Positions 1 to 11,401 of a stretch of 64,000 nucleotides of DNA are shown here, piece after piece. The notes under the pieces were generated by a model. The model saw only the letters and a list, made by a program, of their open reading frames with translations. It was not told the origin of the DNA and ran no database searches. A program made the position numbers and the translations under genes. Source of the stretch: Thereva unica (lineage: Eukaryota; Arthropoda; Insecta; Diptera; Therevidae); contig OX465286.1 in NCBI GenBank assembly GCA_949987705.1, positions 5,805,445 through 5,869,444 of the forward strand, read 5' to 3'. Position 1 is the stretch's first letter. Each line of letters opens with the position of its first letter.

Positions 1-370
1 AAAAATTATTTTATTACCACTAAGACATTTTATTACAAGTAATAAGTTTTATTACAAGTAATAACAATTAGTTTATTACCAGTAATAACAATTAGTTTAT
101 TACCAGTAATAAAAATTGTTTTATTACCAGTAATAAAAATTGTTTTATTACCAGTAATAAAAATTGTTTTATTACCAGTAATAAAAATTGTTTTATTACC
201 AGTAATAAAAATTATTTTATTAAACGCAGCAAAAACCATTTTAAAAAATAATAAAATAATATAATAAAAATATGAATATTACTGGTAATAAAAATTATTA
301 CATTACCAATACTAAAAATTATGTTATTATCAGTAATAAGCAGTAATAAAAATTATTATATTACTAGTAA
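1..370. repeat. 24-bp palindromic satellite array (TTTTATTACC-type)
   Basis: A tandem array of about 24-bp units runs from the window edge. It is regular to about base 225 and then degenerates to about 370. The core of each unit is TTTTATTACCAGTAATAAAA, whose two 9-base arms are exact reverse complements around a CA centre, so each unit could form a small hairpin. Because 24 is divisible by three, the array creates a spurious periodic minus-strand peptide (33-239) that should not be called a gene. The array probably continues beyond the window. Its left half is the same 10-mer found in dispersed arrays further along. Confidence 0.9.
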
Positions 371-1430
371 TATTAACAATAATTAAGTGTGACTCATTTT
401 TAAATATAATTAACGGAATTGTAAAAGAAAAAAAACAGCCCCCTGAAAAAAAGGGGGAGGATGGCAAACAACAATATTTTACATTAAAAATTATGATAAG
501 ATAAAATTCTTTTCTGCCTTTCGGTTTCGTTTTATCCAATTAAAATTTCAATTGGTATAGTATTAATCACAATAGGCCCTCATTCTCTTTCTCTATATAT
601 ACATATGTATATAACAAAGTGGTGTGACTTTTCTATTTTATTAAATGTGCGGCGGCGATGCTGGCATTCATAAATTTTCTTAATACAGTACCAAAAAACA
701 CAAAGAGAAACATAAATATAAAATTAGTCGGACATATTATGAATTTTCTATTATTAATGTTATGTCTCTTATATTTTCAAAAAAAAAAATATAATGAAAT
801 ATTTTCAGCACATTTTTGTGGAATATATGTTGTCACACAATAACCCAAATTTCTGGGTTAAGATGAAATAAATGAAACAAAATATATCAGAAAAAAAACA
901 AGAAAATGAAAAGCCGGCAGCAATTTCTTTTTGTGAAAATATTTTTTCATGAAAAATAATCATAGAAATGTTGTCCGCTAGTTTCACATTTTCAGTAGTT
1001 TTCATTTTTATGTTTGGCTCTGGCTACAGACAACTGGTTGCTGGTATGCGATTGGTATGAAAATATCTTGATCTCTTGATCTTCTATGATCGCGCGAATG
1101 ATGAAAAAATAAAATGATCTCATCGCAAGTTCAGAGTTTTTTTTAATTTTTTTTCTTGAGAACATTCAATAAATCGAGAAAAAAATTTGAAATTGATTTT
1201 TTCAAAGGAAACACACCACCCGAAATGATGAAGCCCCAAGCACACAAGGAATAATAATAATAAAAAAAAATTTCGTTGAAAATAAATGAAGGAAAAAAAT
1301 GTAAACAGCTGGCAACCGGCCAGATAGGTATGTGCGGCTTCTCTCAACAATTTTTGTTTCCTCTCAACGCCTTCACAAAAAAGCGCCATCTGTTATCTGT
1401 TTTTACCCCTTTTAAAACAAAATTTTTTTG
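371..1430. other. AT-rich noncoding stretch
   Basis: I see no supported gene. The stretch is AT-rich with homopolymer runs. The short open frames here have no recognisable protein features. Confidence 0.6.
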
Positions 1431-1439
1431 GTATATTAT

Positions 1440-2000
1440 ACAAATATGGCAATATCGTATCAAAACGAAAGTACGCCGTTACCAAACGTTGATTTTTCCG
1501 ATTCATCTTTATGGTTCGGAAACTTGTGTACTACTCAAACCAGACGTCAAGAAGTTCGAGGTCTTCCAAATGCCATGCTTTTGGCAGATTATCGTCGTCT
1601 CAGTCGGCGATCGCCTGTGAAACGAAATAGTTAGACAAAGATGCGATCAGCAAGGAGTGATTGATGAAGAAATTCAAAAACGTCGACTACGGATGATAAC
1701 CGCTAGCCCCGTAAACTTCTCTTGGTAGACCGTCTCGCAGACTGGAGAATTAAGCGATCGGCACCGAAGAAAACCTGACTAAAGAATATCGAGGGCGACC
1801 TAAAGGATCAACGATTATCAGTTATCGAGGCTGGAGACGTCACCAAAAATCGAGAATGGAAACGAATCGTGAATGCAGTTCGAGACCCAGCGGCACCGAC
1901 AGCAGCGTATCCGTTGCGGGGAAATCCCGCTCGGACTGCCAGCTAACGGATCAAAGAAGACGTGATTGGGATGCGAGTAGGTATTGGGGCGATTGAACGT
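1440..2000 (+). pseudogene. RTE-like LINE, decayed ORF2 C-terminus
   Basis: The plus strand translates, with frame changes, into the C-terminal part of a non-LTR reverse transcriptase. At about 1458-1620 it reads YRIKTKVRRYQ, then HLYGSETCVLLKPD, then VKKFEVFQMPC. This is the region after the polymerase palm that in related elements reads close to LYGSETWTLLK. It continues with a piece reading RCDQQGVIDEEIQKRRLR around 1640-1695. The last recognisable part, around 1860-1950, reads KRIVNAVRDPAAPTAAYP and then LRGNPARTAS before a stop. Frame breaks show it is dead. The same 3' end occurs near 45.9 and 57.8 kb. The RTE label rests on resemblance only. Confidence 0.75.
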
Positions 2001-2039
2001 GGGAAACAAATCTGATCTTGACCTTCTGAGGGAGGGTGC

Positions 2040-3036
2040 CCGGAAAAGGGTAACACCTGAGCTCGTCGGCTGTCACAAGAATACTAGGGGTCTAGTTTTT
2101 TTAGTTTCTAGTTGGGCTATGTGTGTTAAGATAGGAAAAGGTAAGACAAAGCAAAGGTAATCACTACTAATGGTGACTAACCCAAATATTTGTCGTCTCT
2201 CAACACAAAATCTGTTGATATCTGTCCTTGTGTGGATAGTGTCATACACTTTCTTTTCTATCGTGTTGTGCTTCACATTTTTCAACACCATCTTAATGAG
2301 GATATGACCTAGTTAATTTTTGCTACTGCAGTGCACTTATATATGTATATTTCTAGTTTCTCAGTTGTGTGGTAGAGAACTGTGCTATTCCCACCCTTTA
2401 TGATGTCAAGCTTAACCGCAAAATATCATGAAACAACCACCACCCCTCCCCATTCTCTGGCTATTATTATTATCATCATCATCATCATCGTGGGGATATA
2501 CTATGCTGGTGATACTCTACATTCCTTTTCATTAGGGTTGGGCAGTTTGCAAAGAGCTATGTATTTAGTTTTTGGTGGGTTAGGTTAGAGGGGGGGTATT
2601 TGTGCTGGCAGTGGAGTAGGAAAATTTTTTATGATTTTTCTTGCGCTAAAAATATAATTTTTTTTTGATAGAGTGGAACATGAATTTTAAATAAAAGCAA
2701 AAAAAATATTAATGCAGGTTTTGTGGGTATGAAAGGGAGGACAAGTTATCTTAGTACTCTCTCACTTTCTCTGCGTGTAGTAAAATATAAAATTTTACAT
2801 TTCCATATTGTGTGTGTTCTTTTTGTTTTTTTTTTCTATGTAGAAAAATATGCAAATAACGAGAATGTAAATTGCGCGTAAAATTTTGTATCTAGGACAA
2901 CATGAAAAAAATTGTTTCTCTACGTTTTTTTTATGGAAAAAATGTTACTCCTCACATATTGTTGTTATTTTTTTTAATAACTATAAAAACAATGCGTGAT
3001 TTTTCGAGATATGTTTTTTTAAGTCCTTCTCACGCA
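2040..3036. other. AT-rich noncoding stretch with microsatellites
   Basis: No gene is supported. There is a short ATT/ATC trinucleotide run near 2463-2490 and many T runs. Confidence 0.6.
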
Positions 3037-3039
3037 TAA

Positions 3040-3847
3040 GGGGTCGTCCATAAATTACGTGAAGCGTTTAGGGGAAGGGAGGGGGTCGAGCCAAATCTCA
3101 CCAAATCTCACGTGGGGGAGAGGGGGGGGTCTCGGCAAATATCACGTAATTATTTTTTTAAAGAAACAGTGTAAACTGTGTTAAATTAAGTAAAACATGT
3201 TTCTCCACTAAAGTCCCCGTTCACTTACAGGCCGCCGGTAGGCAGTGGCCTGTCAGACCAGGTCGACCGGCCCGACTAAGCTTGACCCAGTCTAACTGAG
3301 GGATAATACTTCAGGTATCCGCCTGACAGGCCGTGGTATGCAGATAAAATCATTATTCCCTACAGACATACAGGCGAAATGACTGCTTAGCATACCAGGT
3401 TATTAATTCAAAAATGTTCATGGCCTCAACGAAAGCTTCAAGGCGCCTCCAGTCAAAACATTCGTTTTCGACATACCCGAACCGGCCCCAGATCTTCAGG
3501 CCTGAACTGACTGATAAATGCGATTTTTGTCAGCTTTCTTGAACTGTAGGCATTCTTGAACTTCAGGCTATACAGTTGGCGGCCAGTCAGTGTATAGTAA
3601 TATTAGGCCTCAAGGCGAAAACTTTCAGGTCACGGCTTGCCGGCGAACTGTGCGTAAATTAGGCTGCACAGTACGAGCCAAGTAAAACTGAACTGCGGAA
3701 AAGTCATTGGAATTTAAATTTTATAAATTTTGAAAAATCTCACGTGAGATTTCGGGGGTGGGAGTGGGTCGAGAGAAATCTCACGATATCTCACCAAGGG
3801 GGCGCAAAAGGCGCAAAAATCACCTCACGTAATTTATGGACGACCCC
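3040..3847. mobile_element. Non-autonomous TIR element flanked by TAA (PIF/Harbinger-like?)
   Basis: The left end begins GGGGTCGTCCATAAATTACG and the right end is its near-exact reverse complement. Both are flanked by TAA (3037-3039 and 3848-3850). A 3-bp TAA duplication fits the TWA target preference of the PIF/Harbinger superfamily, but no transposase is present and the assignment is inference. Subterminal parts carry repeated AAATCTCAC motifs beside G-rich runs. The middle holds many AGGCC/GGCCT motifs. A second, shorter copy is at 61141-61777, and a lone end is at 17229. Confidence 0.85.
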
Positions 3848-4498
3848 TAAGGGAAGAGATAGAGAGTTTGTGTTGGTCGTGCGTTAATGTAAAATATTTT
3901 CTTTAGTAATTTCTATGTGTTTTCCCGGTGGAGGGATTGAGGGACGACAAAAGCAAAAATAATATAAAAAAAACACGCTCTCCACCCTCAACAAAAAATA
4001 TAATAGACACGACGACGAAACAACAAAACAAAACAAAAATGACTAGCATGACTTTGGCTCATAAAAGAAATGAAACATAGGCCTACCTTTTTCACAAAAA
4101 CCCCTTGGATTTAATAATATACACTATGTATACACGTAAATATATTAGTCATGAAAAAAAGTTTATCTAGGGCGTGGACATACCGCGCGCACTTAGGCAA
4201 GTGATTGATTGATTGATATCTATCGCTTCTATTTATTTTGTGTGCGGCTCCATTCGGCGGAGAAGTATAGAGGATTATATGATTAAAAAAAAGGTGATTT
4301 CTTGCCTCAAGTGGTCGTGGGGCGCTCTTTTTCTCTCACTCTCTGTGTGTGTACAATATCAATTACTCAACAGAATAAACTTACAATTTATCGTATTAGA
4401 TAGCAACTGAGACAATCCAAAATCATATCTCATCTCTCTCTATAAAAAGATTATAATATGATGTCAAAATAAAAAAATTGATTATATAAAATTGAAGT

Positions 4499-5546
4499 CA
4501 TTGGCGTAGGAATGGGGGGGGGGGGGGGTTGGGGACGAACTGTGCCTCTTCTTTGGTCCATTTTGGTCCAGATGGGAGTTCTTCCGATTCTGAAAGCCTC
4601 AAATCGCTGCCGGGGATTATTTGTGTAAAGAATGTTTCTAGTCTTGCATCTATTTTCGTAATTTTTGCAAGATATACACTTCACAAAATCCAAATTTTTT
4701 AACGAGTCTATAAAGTTCTCCTTTTTTTTTGTTTTATTACCTTTTTATTACCCTTTTATTACCTCTCAATGAAAGAAATGCCTAGAAAGCCCTGTGTATC
4801 AACTTAATTTGTTCCGCTGGAGCTGTTTGTCAAGAAATCCATTCGCAACACTCTATTCTGTCCCACTGAAGTTCCATCCTTGTCCCTTCTTAACCCGTAT
4901 TGGAAATTATGTCGGCTCTAGGGAATCCGTGCGTAACAAACTACAGCCAAACAAGGTCTTCAGGCCAATTCTAAACTCCGCTGGAATTTTCTAACATAGT
5001 AGCATAAATTTTAATTTCGAAATTGCTCTCCATTACAGCATAGTTTATGCTATCACCGATTAGAAATGCCCTAAATACTTTGTTTGACTAACTCATTTGT
5101 TCGTTTGAAATACATACATATAACACAATTAGCACCAGGATAGTCCCCTTACGCTCACCACTGTGTTTCCATGTAGAGTTTACCCTGGATTTTCTCAAAG
5201 TAGGCCCCATGGAAAAGAAAGTTGAGTAAAGTTTTGTTAAACCAGTCAGATTCAGCCGAGTTTTGCATAATGTGGGTGATTGAGTATCATTCTGTTACTT
5301 TCGGCCAGAGCTGTCATGGAAACAGCATCGAGTTAACATGATGGAAAAAGGCTTAGTCAACGAAAACTCTACCTCGGTTCATGAAAACAGAGTAATGCAC
5401 GTAGGGAATCCCCTGCCGTAGGCGTAGGGTAACTTTACATTTACACTTTCACAAACAAAACATATAAAGTTTAAAGTCCAGGACTCGAATAATAACTAAT
5501 TTAACCCATCCCCCCCCCCCTGAAAATATTTCTTGCTACGCCACTG
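4499..5546. mobile_element. hAT-type non-autonomous element, 8-bp target duplication
   Basis: The left end reads CATTGGCGTAGGAATGGGG and the right end is the inverted form ending TTGCTACGCCACTG, each next to a G/C homopolymer. Directly outside both ends is the identical octamer ATTGAAGT (4491-4498 and 5547-5554). An exact 8-bp target-site duplication together with a CAGTGGCGTA-like terminus is the usual hAT signature. No transposase reading frame is visible in the 1048 bp, so it is a non-autonomous derivative. It carries a short TTTTATTACC array at 4728-4766, followed by a conserved block (GAAATGCCTAGAAAGCCCTG) that recurs at 9.3 and 9.7 kb. Confidence 0.88.
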
Positions 5547-5555
5547 ATTGAAGTA

Positions 5556-6115
5556 GTTTTGGGCGCGATCTAAAAACATTTTTTTAAAGCTTTCACAAAA
5601 AAAAAACTAAAAATATAAAAACAACCAAAATGATAACAAACTCAAACGAAATCTCTCCCCTTTTTGGTTGATGACTAATGTTGGATGAGATTTCTTTTCT
5701 CGTCGTCGGACACACAATATGAAATCCGAGATGACCTAAGTCTCAAGTGTTTTGTTTGTTTTTTTTTTAAATAAGAATGTTTTAACATAAACTCCAAAAT
5801 TCCATTTACCATATTTATTTATATATTAATAAATCTACCCGCGCGCGCACCCGTAAAGATTAAAGATAAGGGATGTTTATGTTTAATTGTATCAACAAAA
5901 AAAAACACACATTTCTTATATTTCTTTCAACTATTATTCACATGTGTTTAAATTTATAAAATCTGCTTGAAACGATCTCTCTCTAATCAGTTAGAGCGAT
6001 TATGCAATTCTGGTTGTTTAGCCTTTTATTGATACCGCCCGGATTGTATTTTTTTTCTTTCTCTCTTCTATAGTTTATTTGCTAGAATTATAAATTGAGA
6101 TAAAAAAAACTTAAA
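5556..6115. other. AT-rich noncoding stretch
   Basis: No gene or repeat family is recognised; homopolymer runs dominate. Confidence 0.5.
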
Positions 6116-6119
6116 GTTT

Positions 6120-7680
6120 CCACTTTACGACCCTTGACAGACTCGTCCCACTTCCCTTGCCATTTCCTTCCGGGCTCGCAGCGCACAATCTGCCGCCGTA
6201 TCTTTCTTGGCTCTCCTCTACCATATTCTGGGTCATAGAGTCCCTATTTCTCGCCAGAATGTCTATGGGGATCATCCCCGCTGTCACGCACGCTGCATCG
6301 TCGGACGTGATCCTGTACGCGTTGCAAGCGCGAATTGCACTTAACCTCCATTTCGTACTGTTTGCAGTCCTGTTTTAACGCTGCTACGCTTTGCCTGCCG
6401 TGTCTTCTAAGGGCGCTTTGAAGTTTAGCCTACGGTCGATCTTCACTCCCAGGTACCTCAGAGCGAGCTGTGAGTGGATGATCTGTTTCTCTACCATCAT
6501 CCTTACTGCTGAGTTTGCTGATCAACACCGTCTTATGCTCAGCAAGCTTCAACCCAACCCGTTCTAGCCACGCTTTTATTTCTCAGATTACTTCGTTCGC
6601 ATACAATTCGATGCCATCTGGGCGTTCTCCTACGACAACTACCCCGATGTCATCTGAGAACCCGATCGCCACTAGTTCCTTTAGCAGACGAAGCTCCAAC
6701 ACAGTGCGATCAACAAGAGAGCCCAGGACGGAACCTTGCGGAACATCACATGTTGTCCCGAACACCTTCGGACCATCTTCCGAATTACAACGAAGCGACC
6801 TACCCTGAAGATAGTCAGCCACTACTCGCACTAGGTACTTTGGTGTGCCTAGGTTGATCAACGACTCAACTATTTTGCTCCATCTCGCTGAGTTGAAAGC
6901 ATTTTTTACGTCGAGCATTATCAGTGTGCAGTGGTGGCGCTTGCTATGCCCATCACCATGTTGACTGCATCAGTTGTCGACCTTGTCTTTCTGAAGCCGA
7001 ATTGCTGGTCCGACAGGTCATCTACCTTTCAACGCTAGGGAGTATCCTGTTACAGATTACCCGCTCGAAAAGTTTACCTGTGCAACTAAGGAGGCATGTC
7101 GGTCTGTAGGACGATGGGTCAGCTAAAGCCTTGTTCGGCTTCAGTAAGAGCACGAGTCTCGGCTATTTCTATGGCTCCGCAAACTTTTCTATCCCTCTCT
7201 CAGGAGGCACGCTGTAAAGACTTCAGCGCACCTGTCTGGCGCTATCTGTTAGCTACGCCGCTTTATTTGGTATACCATCCATGCCAGGGCCCTTATTGAT
7301 GGCTTCCTCTTTTGCCGAGCTCCGGTGTCCACCTTGCGTAGGATCTCTGCGTACGTCGCGTCCCCTTTGGTATGATGACAATGGCATCCGATGAGTCCTT
7401 TGCTTCTACTTGTTGCCCTCTTTGAGCCTTCTTTTCTTCTTCTTCCGCTCAACCTTCTTCCAGGCATGGCCTTCCGGGTTCCTGCTCTCGTTTTCCACAG
7501 GGCGGGGCGGGTTCGACCTCTGGGTCGGGAGCCTTCTCTTTAAGGTGTGCTGTTGCAACCGTACCTCTTCCTTAAGCTCTCTACGGCGCTTGCGGCTTAC
7601 TTTTCTCTTGAGGCCGTTTCTCTGCAGCCTCCCCGGTTGAACGACCCTCTATTTTAGTGACAAATCTTCTGTTTCAACCG
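6120..7680 (-). pseudogene. R1-like non-LTR retrotransposon, internally deleted relic
   Basis: Read on the minus strand, this is a decayed retrotransposon. From 7640 down there is a very basic stretch and then KGDATYAEILRKV (about 7350-7390), typical of a gag-like ORF1. Almost at once it changes to reverse transcriptase: GPGMDGIPNKA (about 7270-7300), PSSYRPTCLLSCTGKLFERV (about 7060-7120) and LSDQQFGFRKTRSTTDAV (about 6960-7015). Then come MLDVKNAFNSARW with PQGSVLG and a broken GFSDDIGVVV in place of the catalytic FADD (6583-6918). A frameshift precedes LRYLGVKIDRRLNFKAP near 6420-6470, and the C-terminal DDAACVTAGMIPIDILAR lies near 6240-6310. The endonuclease is missing, apparently removed by the deletion joining ORF1 to the polymerase. 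The R1 clade call is from motif resemblance. Confidence 0.85.
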
Positions 7681-7769
7681 ACCTCTACACCAGCTCCAGG
7701 GGAGCAGTGGGGCAGTATTAGCTAGCTCATCAATCTTAACCAAGTGACATCTACCTCTCGCGTAGTTTA

Positions 7770-9285
7770 GGAAGGTTCCCTTGCGATTTTCACAGCTGCG
7801 ACCTAATTTTTTCAGAGACGTTTCAATAAAATATCACCAGATCGATTTGATTGCACGTTCCAACAACGTGCATTGCAACACACGCTTTCATTGTATGTAT
7901 AATTCAAAACCCAATTAAAATAATGATACCTCCCCTTTGATTAGAAGTAGTGCGCGGTGCATCAATCCAGGGGTTGTTTTTGTTTTTATATAATTGCTTT
8001 TGATCGATTTTGTGTCTTGGAATTCATCATATATTTATGAAATTTTGCAATAACAACAACAACAACACATTAAGTGCATTTCTTTAATTTCATCACCACC
8101 ACGTGTGTGTGTGTAATCAACTCTAAAAAGGACACTTTACCTGCATTAAGATTACGTCATGGGGAGTTATGGTGTGTACGCCTAAGGCCTAGAAAGGAAT
8201 ATATATGTGATGATGTGTATGTGTTTGTGTAGAAAACTGGTTTCTCCTTGGTACCTCTCATTAAAAATTCATTTCGCTTTTGCCCTACTTTAACGAGTTG
8301 TTGTTGTTGATATACAAACATTCACAACAACACAAAGTGATATATATGCCAAAGTCACAAATGAGCGACGCCAAATTTATGAGTCCTGTGTGTGTCCTTC
8401 TCTACACAAAATGATTATACTTCTTGGAAGGAAGGAATATATAATATAACGACGACGACAACAGGGGAAAAATGTGTATGGTGTGAGGCTCGTTTTGGAA
8501 ATCTCCATCCTGTAGAAAGGACTTGATTGAAACGAAAAGGGTAAATGGTTTGTAGCGCGCTTTTTAACATATCATCGTCCTTCTAAAGCAATTTGTATTT
8601 TTTTTTGCTCTTGTAATTGTTTTGCTAGAATTTTTTATTGGTTGGATTTCTACAAAAAAAAAAAAATACCCACCATCAGCGCACAACTCCTTATACTCTA
8701 AATAGTTGCACTAATTAAACAACAACAGCATTCGATTGGAGCCCCATTTGTTAACCACACACATGAAATTATCTCTCATCAATTCGGAACAAACAGTTCA
8801 AGTTCAACACATTTTTCCGCTTGTGTTTTATTTATTTACTTAACAACATTCTCCACCATTTTATTTAATCCTTTTTTTCTCATTCTAATCAGCAAAAATT
8901 TAATTGAATTGTGATATCTGAAGTGTGCAGTTTTATTGCAACTATATATATATACACTGCACTATGGTACGCTTGTAGCATTTTAACCCCCAGAGATGAC
9001 CTCATACCCACACATTGTTGTTGTGGTTCTGTTGTGTGACTTCGATTACGGCATAGCCCATTATTTTATTGGGAGTATATACACTATTGTACCACCAACC
9101 AAGACGCTGTGAGATAGATAGTAAAAGAAAATAACAATAATAAGAAAAAAAAATTATATCGTCTTGATGGGGGAATATAAATAGAGAAGAGGATTCAGTA
9201 AGAAATGATGTAATCGATTTGATTTCTTCTTATTACCCAAAAAAGAGAGATTCTCCTTAATTTTTTCGGTATTTTTTTACTATTT
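7770..9285. other. AT-rich noncoding stretch with microsatellites
   Basis: No gene is supported. There are short CAA/TTG trinucleotide runs near 8050 and 8300, a short GT run near 8105, and TATA runs near 8945. Confidence 0.6.
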
Positions 9286-9294
9286 TATTATAAG

Positions 9295-9410
9295 AATTTC
9301 CTGAAATCTGTAAAGTTCTAATTTTTTGTTTTATTACCCTTTTATTACCCTCAAAAAAAAAAAAAGAAATGGCTAGAAAGCCCTGTGTATCAACTTAAAT
9401 CGTCATTCTT
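9295..9410 (+). repeat. TTTTATTACC element, family A copy
   Basis: The layout is CTGTAAAGTTCTAATTTTTTG, then two TTTTATTACC units, then an A run and GAAATGGCTAGAAAGCCCTG followed by TGTATCAACTTAAAT. The same order of parts occurs inside the hAT-type element near 4700-4805 and again at 9570-9720. Confidence 0.8.
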
Positions 9411-9569
9411 ATTACACAAATTTCATGCACTTTCTCTTGCCATCGCTTGTAAGCATAATAAGATTCCATCTTCGATCACATGTAGTACACAGAAGTGATT
9501 CTGTGAGCATCTTCCATACCACAAAATTTTATCTTCTTTTATTTTGAAAGATAGTAAACGCATGCAAAA

Positions 9570-9720
9570 TGCAAATTTTTAACGATTCTGTAAAGTGGAT
9601 TTTTATAATTATTTGTTTTATTACCTTTTTATTACCTTTTTATTACCATTTTATTACCTCTCAAAGAAAGAAATGCTTAGAAAGCCCTGTATATCCACTT
9701 AAATTGTCATTCTCGTTTGA
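9570..9720 (+). repeat. TTTTATTACC element, family A copy
   Basis: CGATTCTGTAAAGT is followed by four TTTTATTACC-like units, then CTCAAAGAAAGAAATGCTTA and GAAAGCCCTGTATATCC. It lies about 270 bp from the previous copy in the same orientation but has four units instead of two, so the array number varies within a conserved frame. Confidence 0.8.
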
Positions 9721-9779
9721 AAAACTAAAAAAAAAACGGAGAACAATAGGAACAATCAACGATGCGAATGCGAATTAAT

Positions 9780-10680
9780 AAATAATAAAATTGGTGTACC
9801 TGTGTCAGGAGGTATATAGCCTTGGATAGTACATATAGCTCTGCGTCAATGAAGTTTTTTTTTATATGCATAGCATACAATTTGTTATAAGACTCTTGTA
9901 AATGTAAATTTCAGCACATTATCACCCCCCAATGCCTCTTCTAACTAATCTAAGTATGAACTTGTAGCTTTTTTTGTTGTTGTTTGGTTTTTATTCATTG
10001 GTCGAGATTATCGATTATTGCTACCGTAAAAGTGCGCTATCACATACAACCTGTCACACACGATTTTTGTTTACTTTTTAACATTTTCTTTACAAATAAA
10101 CGCATTTATTTTAGGTGACTCTCCCCTCTGCAATAATGCGATTTGACAAAAGTAGAACGACTATATACTATGCATATATTTTACTACTGTTATTTTTCTT
10201 CATAAAGGGACGACAACGACGGAAAAGTAGGAAGATGTTAATAAATAGATGCAAGACAAGCCTCCACACAAATTCCGTGATAAGTGCTCCTGGAAGCTAG
10301 TATAATAGATCGATGCGCAGAGCTGAACCAGATGAGATAACCTTGGCAGAGTTATCTAAGCAAAAAAATGGCTGGAGTGGTCATGGTCATGGCCTACGTG
10401 TAGCTGCCTAAGCTATATCTCTTTAAGTCGGACGGGGACCGCGGGTCATATTCGTTCATCTCAAAAGACAAGAACAAAATAGCCACGAATAGTCCCTAAC
10501 TTACTTCCTGATTAGTCCCTAACTTACTTCGTGTTCATCAAGACTATGTAACGCGGGGGTTGAGCAATCAACTCTCACATCTACGCCAATCTGTAGATGT
10601 GATTTTATTATCCTCTTCCGAGCTTACCTATCCATATATCAGAAGTAAATCAACTGACTACACAGATTGCAGCGCGCGAG
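9780..10680. other. Noncoding stretch
   Basis: No gene is supported. A short direct repeat, AGTCCCTAACTTACTTC, occurs twice near 10490-10530. Confidence 0.5.
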
Positions 10681-10689
10681 GAGGTGGAA

Positions 10690-10975
10690 ATAGTTCAATA
10701 GTTCAAGTCACACACTTGTGACTTGTGACTATAGCTTTTAGAATATCGGGTATTACAGCCTCTTGGCGCGCTCGCTCACATCCCTTACGCGCGACAAAGG
10801 CCTTACTAAATTGTCTCCCAAGTTCAAGACTCACCACACAAACAGCCCACTTGTAATTTTATTTGTGACTTGTGACTTGTGGCTTTTGGAAGACCGCGTA
10901 TTATTAGAGTCTTTACATACGGTTCACTTTTCTGATGGGAATAAAAAATTATAGACTCCAGCTATATGTATTTAT
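10690..10975 (+). repeat. ACTTGTGACTTGTG dispersed repeat
   Basis: The stretch holds short tandem ACTTGTG/GTGACTT motifs (around 10700-10735 and 10850-10885). Around them are a TATTAnAG(A/T)CTCTTTACA-like block and an end reading GACTCCAGCTATATGTATTT. The same parts in the same order occur at 12470-13030, and a short piece is at 30187-30255. Confidence 0.65.
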
Positions 10976-11401
10976 GTAGGCATGAAACTTGTAGGCACAG
11001 ATTAGGTTAGGATAGATATGGCTCTGAGCTGCTGATGTTAAGCTCATACACTTATGCCAATTCATGTGCCCTTCCCCTGATTCTCCGGCCCAAAATTGAG
11101 ATTCTTTTATTCTAAGGCCTGCGATGTTTGTCCCTTGCCACAAGGTGATCCAAAGGAGGGAAGTATAACATAACATTTAGGGCATCTATAGGTGTGAAGC
11201 GAAGTGTACCTGTTATACATTACTCCGTAAATCTTTGCACTTTCTGTAGTTTGTTTAGCACGGTGGATCCTAATCAAGGTTGGCCAATATATTAAGACCC
11301 CCCCGTATATTGAGGGCGCACAATCGCGCTCACACTATGTTAGGAGGATGCTGATTTTTTCCACTTCTTCGCAACCGAAAACGATATGTTCACTTTCTTA
11401 A

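Noticed and set aside
33..239. Minus-strand open frame with an eight-residue repeat
   Set aside because: It is only the translation of the 24-bp satellite.
6515..7640. Plus-strand open frames in the 6.5-7.6 kb region
   Set aside because: They are antisense to the minus-strand R1-like relic.
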